Assembly: GCF_001593605.1 (NCBI RefSeq)
Contig: NZ_CP012836.1
Location: forward strand, 2,298,501-2,362,500
DNA from: Algoriphagus sanaruensis
Lineage (GTDB): Bacteria > Bacteroidota > Bacteroidia > Cytophagales > Cyclobacteriaceae
DNA: 64,000 bases
Direction of reading: 5' to 3'
The notes under the pieces were generated by a model, which was not told the origin of the DNA, searched no databases, and saw only the letters and a list, made by a program, of their open reading frames with translations. The translations under genes and the position numbers were made by a program. Shown in pieces: positions 60,097 through 64,000 of this stretch (position 1 is its first letter; the number at the start of each line of letters is the position of its first letter).

Positions 60097-61452
60097 ATGA
60101 TGAATATTTCGCCAAATCGAATTCAGGACGCAATTCCTTTCAGCGGAGCAAAAAGTCTTGTCATGACGCTCCCAAGAAAGGAAAGTCAAAAGCGAGTTCG
60201 GATTCTAACAGGAGTTCTACTTGCTGCTTTCGTAATGCTCTTCCTTCCATGGACACAGAATATCCGATCTAAGGGGTATGTCACAGCCTTGAGACCAGAT
60301 CAACGTCCACAGACAATTCATTCCATAATTGCTGGTCGAATAGAAAAATGGTATGTAGCTGAAGGAGATTTTGTCCAAGCTGGTGATACCATTCTTAGGA
60401 TTTCAGAGGTTAAGGATGAGTATTTTGACTCCTTGCTTTTACCAAGAACCCAACAGCAAGTAGAAGCGAAATCCCAGACAGCTCGTTCGTATGGAGATAA
60501 AGTTGGGGCCTTACAGGATCAGATTGCAGCCTTGCAAAGAAATAATGTATTAAAGCTCGAGCAGGCAAAAAATAAAGTTCGAATATCTGAATTGAAGGTT
60601 CAATCGGACAGTATCGAACTCGTACAGGCAAAGGTCAATTTTGACATTGGAAAATATCAGCTTGAGCGTGCTGAGGAGTTATTTAAGGAGGGATTAAGAT
60701 CCTTGACCGATTTGGAAGGAAGAAGGTTGAAATTTCAGGAGGTTCAGGCCAAATTGGTTTCCTCGGAAAACAAATTGTTAAGCAGTAAAAATGAATTAAT
60801 AACTGCTCAAATTGACCTTGACGCAATTGACAATGATTTCAAAGACAAATTGGCAAAGGCAGAGTCTGATATGTACACGGCTATGTCTTCTCAATTTGAT
60901 GCCGAAGCCTCCGTTACAAAATTGGAAAATCAATATTCCAATTATCAGCAGCGATCTCAATACAGATATATTTTGGCTCCCCAAAATGGATACATCGCCA
61001 AAGCTATCCAAGTAGGTATAGGTGAGACCATCAAAGAAGGGGCGGAAATTGTCAATATAGTTCCTGCTGAGGCAGAACTTGCTGTCGAAATGTATGTTCA
61101 GCCGGTTGATTTGCCTTTGATTAAGGCGGGTAATCGGGTAAGATTTATTTTTGACGGTTGGCCTGCCATTGTCTTCTCAGGTTGGCCTCAGATTTCGAAT
61201 GGAACATTTGGAGGAGTAGTGGTAGCGATTGATCAATTTGCAGGACCAAATAATCAATATCGGGTGTTAGTAACCCAAGATCCAGAAGAAGACAATTGGC
61301 CAGAGCAATTACGAATTGGATCAGGTGCGGATGGAATTGCCCTCCTCAATGACGTTCCTGTTTGGTATGAAATATGGCGTCAATTGAATGGATTCCCAGC
61401 AGATTATTATACACAGGAGCAAAAAGAAAAATCACCTGAACTAAAGAAATGA
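60097..61452 (+). CDS. HlyD-family membrane fusion (adaptor) protein
   Basis: 451 residues. One membrane helix (about 35-52) is followed by a biotinyl/lipoyl-like half (IAGRIEKWYVAEGDFVQAGDTI, about 95-115), a long coiled-coil hairpin (about 130-285) rich in Lys, Glu and Gln, the second lipoyl half (APQNGYIAKAIQVGIGETI) and a beta-barrel domain (about 330-440). This links the inner-membrane ABC protein to the outer-membrane TolC component. It starts 6 nt after the ABC stop and overlaps the TolC gene by 4 nt. Confidence 0.92.
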   Translation: MMNISPNRIQDAIPFSGAKSLVMTLPRKESQKRVRILTGVLLAAFVMLFLPWTQNIRSKGYVTALRPDQRPQTIHSIIAGRIEKWYVAEGDFVQAGDTILRISEVKDEYFDSLLLPRTQQQVEAKSQTARSYGDKVGALQDQIAALQRNNVLKLEQAKNKVRISELKVQSDSIELVQAKVNFDIGKYQLERAEELFKEGLRSLTDLEGRRLKFQEVQAKLVSSENKLLSSKNELITAQIDLDAIDNDFKDKLAKAESDMYTAMSSQFDAEASVTKLENQYSNYQQRSQYRYILAPQNGYIAKAIQVGIGETIKEGAEIVNIVPAEAELAVEMYVQPVDLPLIKAGNRVRFIFDGWPAIVFSGWPQISNGTFGGVVVAIDQFAGPNNQYRVLVTQDPEEDNWPEQLRIGSGADGIALLNDVPVWYEIWRQLNGFPADYYTQEQKEKSPELKK

Positions 61453-62840
61453 AACGATTTGTAATCTTTTTCTTGGTTCTTTGGAATGCCTCGCCAATTT
61501 GGGCTCAGGACAGTTTGAGATTAGGCTTTGATGATTTTTTGCTGTGGGTAAAAGATAATCATCCGATATCTGCTCAGGCTGAAATCAACTTGACCATGGG
61601 TAGAATGGAGGTCAGGCAAGCTAGAGGAGGGTTCGATCCTCTTATTTATGGGAATTTGGATCAAAAGGAGTTTAAAGGAACAAACTATTATGATAAAAGA
61701 GAGGCCGGAGTAACTATTCCCACTTGGATGGGGGTAGAGTTCAATGGTACCTTTGAACAAAATAATGGAACTTATCTCAATGCTGAAGGTACTGTTCCCA
61801 ATGGTGGGTTAATTGCCGCTGGGGCTTCGGTGAATTTAGGTCAAGGGTTAATCCTTGATGACCGAAGGGCTACTTTACGAAAGGCTCAAATCTACCAACA
61901 GGCTACAGAAGTTGAACGGGCTAATATGCTAAATCAACTGTATTTGGATGCAACTGATGCGTATTGGAAATGGTCTTTAGCTTTTGAAAATCTAAAGGTT
62001 CTCCAAGAAGGCGTAAAGTTGGCTGAATTTAGATTTGGTGCAATCCGAAAAACGTATCAGCAAGGTGATAATGCAGCTATTGATACGGTGGAAGCTTATT
62101 CACAATTATTAAATCGACAATATCGACTTCAAAATGCTCAAAATGCCTTTTTTGTAGCGAGACAAAACTTGAATACATTTCTCTGGGATGATTCTTCAGG
62201 TAATCCTATGGAATTGAATGAAGGTGTCATCCCAGATGGTTTGTTCGAAAGTTTTACCTGGGTGCCAAATGAGGAAGAACTTAGAACATTAATAGCTAAC
62301 CACCCAGAGCTTCGGATTAAAGATTTTGATTTGGCGAGTTTAGAGATAGATCGCAAGCTGAAAAGTCAGCAACTTCTTCCGGTTGTCAAACTGAAATATA
62401 ACTTTATCAATGAGCGATTTTCAGATTTGAATCAATATGCCTTTTTTGAAAACAATTACAAATGGGGTGTCTCGGTTTACACCCCTGTTTTCCTTCGGAA
62501 AAGTCGGGGAGCTATAGGTCTTGCAAAAGCTAAAATTGATTTCAAGCAAAGTGATCGGGATTTAAAAGAAATCCAATTGAGATATAAACTTGAGTCAGAA
62601 TTAAACAGCTGGATGATTTTAAATCAGCAAATCGAGACATTTAAGAAAAACGTTGCGAGTCTTGATGCGTTATTTCAAGGCGAAACTAGAAGATTTCAAA
62701 TCGGAGAATCTAGTTTGTTCTTAGTAAATGCTCGCGAGGTGTCTCTTTTTGATTCACGCCTTACCCTAAATGATTTAGCGAGTAAACTCCGAGTTTCGTA
62801 TGCAAAAACCCGCGTTGCAGCTGGTTTAGGGTTTGAATAA
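61449..62840 (+). CDS. TolC-family outer-membrane efflux protein
   Basis: 463 residues with a signal peptide (1-19, ending WAQD). The sequence has the two-fold repeated long helices and strands of the OEP family, including LYLDATDAYWKWSLAFENLKV and a second half around 320-460 (for example AIGLAKAKIDFKQSDRDLKEI). It should form the outer-membrane duct of the ABC-HlyD-TolC system. The ATG overlaps the HlyD gene stop, so the four genes 57720-62840 form one operon. Confidence 0.92.
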   Translation: MKRFVIFFLVLWNASPIWAQDSLRLGFDDFLLWVKDNHPISAQAEINLTMGRMEVRQARGGFDPLIYGNLDQKEFKGTNYYDKREAGVTIPTWMGVEFNGTFEQNNGTYLNAEGTVPNGGLIAAGASVNLGQGLILDDRRATLRKAQIYQQATEVERANMLNQLYLDATDAYWKWSLAFENLKVLQEGVKLAEFRFGAIRKTYQQGDNAAIDTVEAYSQLLNRQYRLQNAQNAFFVARQNLNTFLWDDSSGNPMELNEGVIPDGLFESFTWVPNEEELRTLIANHPELRIKDFDLASLEIDRKLKSQQLLPVVKLKYNFINERFSDLNQYAFFENNYKWGVSVYTPVFLRKSRGAIGLAKAKIDFKQSDRDLKEIQLRYKLESELNSWMILNQQIETFKKNVASLDALFQGETRRFQIGESSLFLVNAREVSLFDSRLTLNDLASKLRVSYAKTRVAAGLGFE

Positions 62841-62843
62841 ACA

Positions 62844-64000
62844 CTAGTTGTTTTCAGATTGGATCTCCTCAACTACTTTTTCCCAAGTTTTGTCCCAAGT
62901 GATATTAAATTGCTCAGACAAAACTCGGGAAAGTTTTTCTTGGATGGAATTTCCTATCGGGAGTAGTGAGAAGTAAGATTTTATGTCTTCTTGATCTCTG
63001 ATTTTTTCTGGTTTTTCAATATAGGTGAGTAGGAGATAAAGCAATCCTTTTGCTGTTTTTTGAGGGATTAGCCCTGAATGATTTAGATGAAATTCAATAA
63101 TCGGTAAAAGTCGACTTTTGAATTTTGAAAATGCATTCAGCGAAATGTCATAAAATTTATGTGCCATAAATGGATTAGCAAATCGATCCAAGATTTCTCT
63201 TGAGTAGGCAATCGTCTCCTCCTTGTCAAATGGAAGGGTAGGGATGATTTCCTGATCTAATAGGTCAATTACTTCCATTCTTAGGTTAGTATTACCTATA
63301 AATTCACTAACTGTGTCATGTAAATTTAAATAGATGGATTTTGCTGTCATCCAAGTATGGCATCCATTCAAGATTCTAATTTTTCGTAATGAAAATGAAT
63401 CAATTTCAGATGCAATGGTGATTCCAGGATTGTTTTCAACAAAGGGTAGGAGATGGAAATTGGGTTTTTGTGACTCAATTGCCCAAAAACTATAGGGCTC
63501 AACTTGTACAGTTAATTGGTCTCCATCCAGTTGAATGGAATCAAGATTGGAAGGATATCCAGGTACGATCCGATCGACTAGATTGTTGAAGAAGTGTACC
63601 TTTTGGTTGATCCATTCCGAAAAATCATTGGGAAGCCCCCAATGATCCGCATGTTTAAGTACAAATTCTTTTAATAAAAAACCATTTTTTGGTAACAATT
63701 CACAAGGCAGCAGGATCGTTTCGGAATCTGGAAGTTTGGTAAATCTTACATAAAGCCACTGGCAAATTCTGCCCGCAAAGGATTCCGCAAATTGTTCAAA
63801 TTTGTCTTCCGTTTTCCAGACTAATCCAGCCTCTGTAACATTGGAAATGATCCATTTAACTTCTGGTTTTCCTGCAAATTCGAAGAATTTATCTTGATCA
63901 ACTGGAAGACTAATTCCCGATTGGATGCAGGTGATTTTTTGAGTGTTTTGGATTTTTTCTCCATTTTTTATCCCTGCTTCATATAAAAAATATTGAAAAT
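62844..64000 (-). CDS. uxaB: Tagaturonate reductase (UxaB-like), 5' end cut by window edge
   Basis: Reading from the right edge in frame gives about 385 residues with no stop before 62844 and no start in the window, so the N-terminus lies beyond 64000; an apparent TTG start at 63698 is internal. Conserved segments of the mannitol-dehydrogenase superfamily are IISNVTEAGL, LLPCELLPKNG, VDRIVPGYP, RILNGCHTW, EEIIPTLP-like DQEIIPTLP and FANPFMAHKFYDISLNAFSKF. These fit tagaturonate reductase (altronate oxidoreductase), which reduces tagaturonate with NADH in D-galacturonate breakdown. The UxaA/UxaC genes are presumably upstream, beyond the window. It converges on the TolC gene with a 3-nt gap. 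Confidence 0.85.
   Translation of the reverse strand, partial: FQYFLYEAGIKNGEKIQNTQKITCIQSGISLPVDQDKFFEFAGKPEVKWIISNVTEAGLVWKTEDKFEQFAESFAGRICQWLYVRFTKLPDSETILLPCELLPKNGFLLKEFVLKHADHWGLPNDFSEWINQKVHFFNNLVDRIVPGYPSNLDSIQLDGDQLTVQVEPYSFWAIESQKPNFHLLPFVENNPGITIASEIDSFSLRKIRILNGCHTWMTAKSIYLNLHDTVSEFIGNTNLRMEVIDLLDQEIIPTLPFDKEETIAYSREILDRFANPFMAHKFYDISLNAFSKFKSRLLPIIEFHLNHSGLIPQKTAKGLLYLLLTYIEKPEKIRDQEDIKSYFSLLPIGNSIQEKLSRVLSEQFNITWDKTWEKVVEEIQSENN

Noticed and set aside
62844..63698. Tagaturonate reductase as a complete 284-residue gene starting at TTG 63698
   Set aside because: The reading frame stays open to the window edge and codes for conserved upstream family motifs, so the gene is 5'-truncated.

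Overview
The window looks like a chromosomal segment of a Bacteroidota bacterium, most likely order Cytophagales and close to Algoriphagus/Cyclobacteriaceae (inference from gene content, no search run). Supporting signs are a giant surface protein with a type IX secretion (T9SS) type B C-terminal domain followed by a PorP/SprF protein, a TonB-dependent receptor paired with a DUF4249 lipoprotein, a Bat-type vWA/TPR cluster, 7TM-AraC regulators, YwqK/MORN and DUF4920 proteins, and repeated TAnnTTTG (-7) promoter boxes upstream of genes. No rRNA, tRNA, CRISPR array, insertion sequence or phage gene was recognised.

Layout. 1-2.7 kb: two exported amidohydrolases on the minus strand, one intact and one without metal ligands. 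2.9-8.7 kb: a tightly packed plus-strand operon (response regulator, membrane HEAT-repeat protein, family 2 glycosyltransferase, TPR/YaiO-type outer-membrane barrel, unknown membrane-anchored protein) that resembles a synthase-dependent exopolysaccharide system, faced by a convergent LTA-synthase-like sulfatase. 11-24 kb: housekeeping and scattered genes (DUF3253, MsrA, a nucleoside-phosphorylase-like protein, sterol-desaturase-like hydroxylase, SGNH esterase, M20 peptidase, queuosine precursor transporter, RNase Z, STAS protein, PurC, MORN protein, ApbE). 23-25.6 kb: two convergent 7TM-AraC regulators.

26-37.3 kb: a three-gene surface module made of a 2743-residue repetitive T9SS cargo protein, a PorP/SprF outer-membrane protein and a TPR/PD40/OmpA protein. 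The cargo holds six nearly identical 336-bp repeats followed by four 333-bp repeats, with signs of recent dimer-wise amplification. 37.4-41.6 kb: STAS-like protein, thiolase and a shortened Bat cluster. 41.7-47.2 kb: TonB-dependent receptor plus DUF4249 lipoprotein, then a BlaI repressor, an M56 peptidase fused to a TonB domain, and a free TonB-like protein. 47.8-50.4 kb: ProC, and a small membrane-protein/XRE operon preceded by 21-bp-phased operator-like repeats.

50.5-53.8 kb: GT4 glycosyltransferase, UDP-glucuronate epimerase-like protein and RfbB, probably surface-glycan synthesis. 53.9-64 kb: a SerB-SerA fusion, DUF4920 lipoprotein, DUF983 and DoxX-like proteins, then a TetR / ABC / HlyD / TolC export operon whose ABC ATPase has lost most catalytic motifs except Walker A, and a truncated tagaturonate reductase running off the right end.

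The best candidates for something not well described are the HEAT/GT2/YaiO polysaccharide-like operon, the degenerate-ATPase export operon, the repeat-amplified T9SS adhesin and the phased operator in front of the XRE operon.
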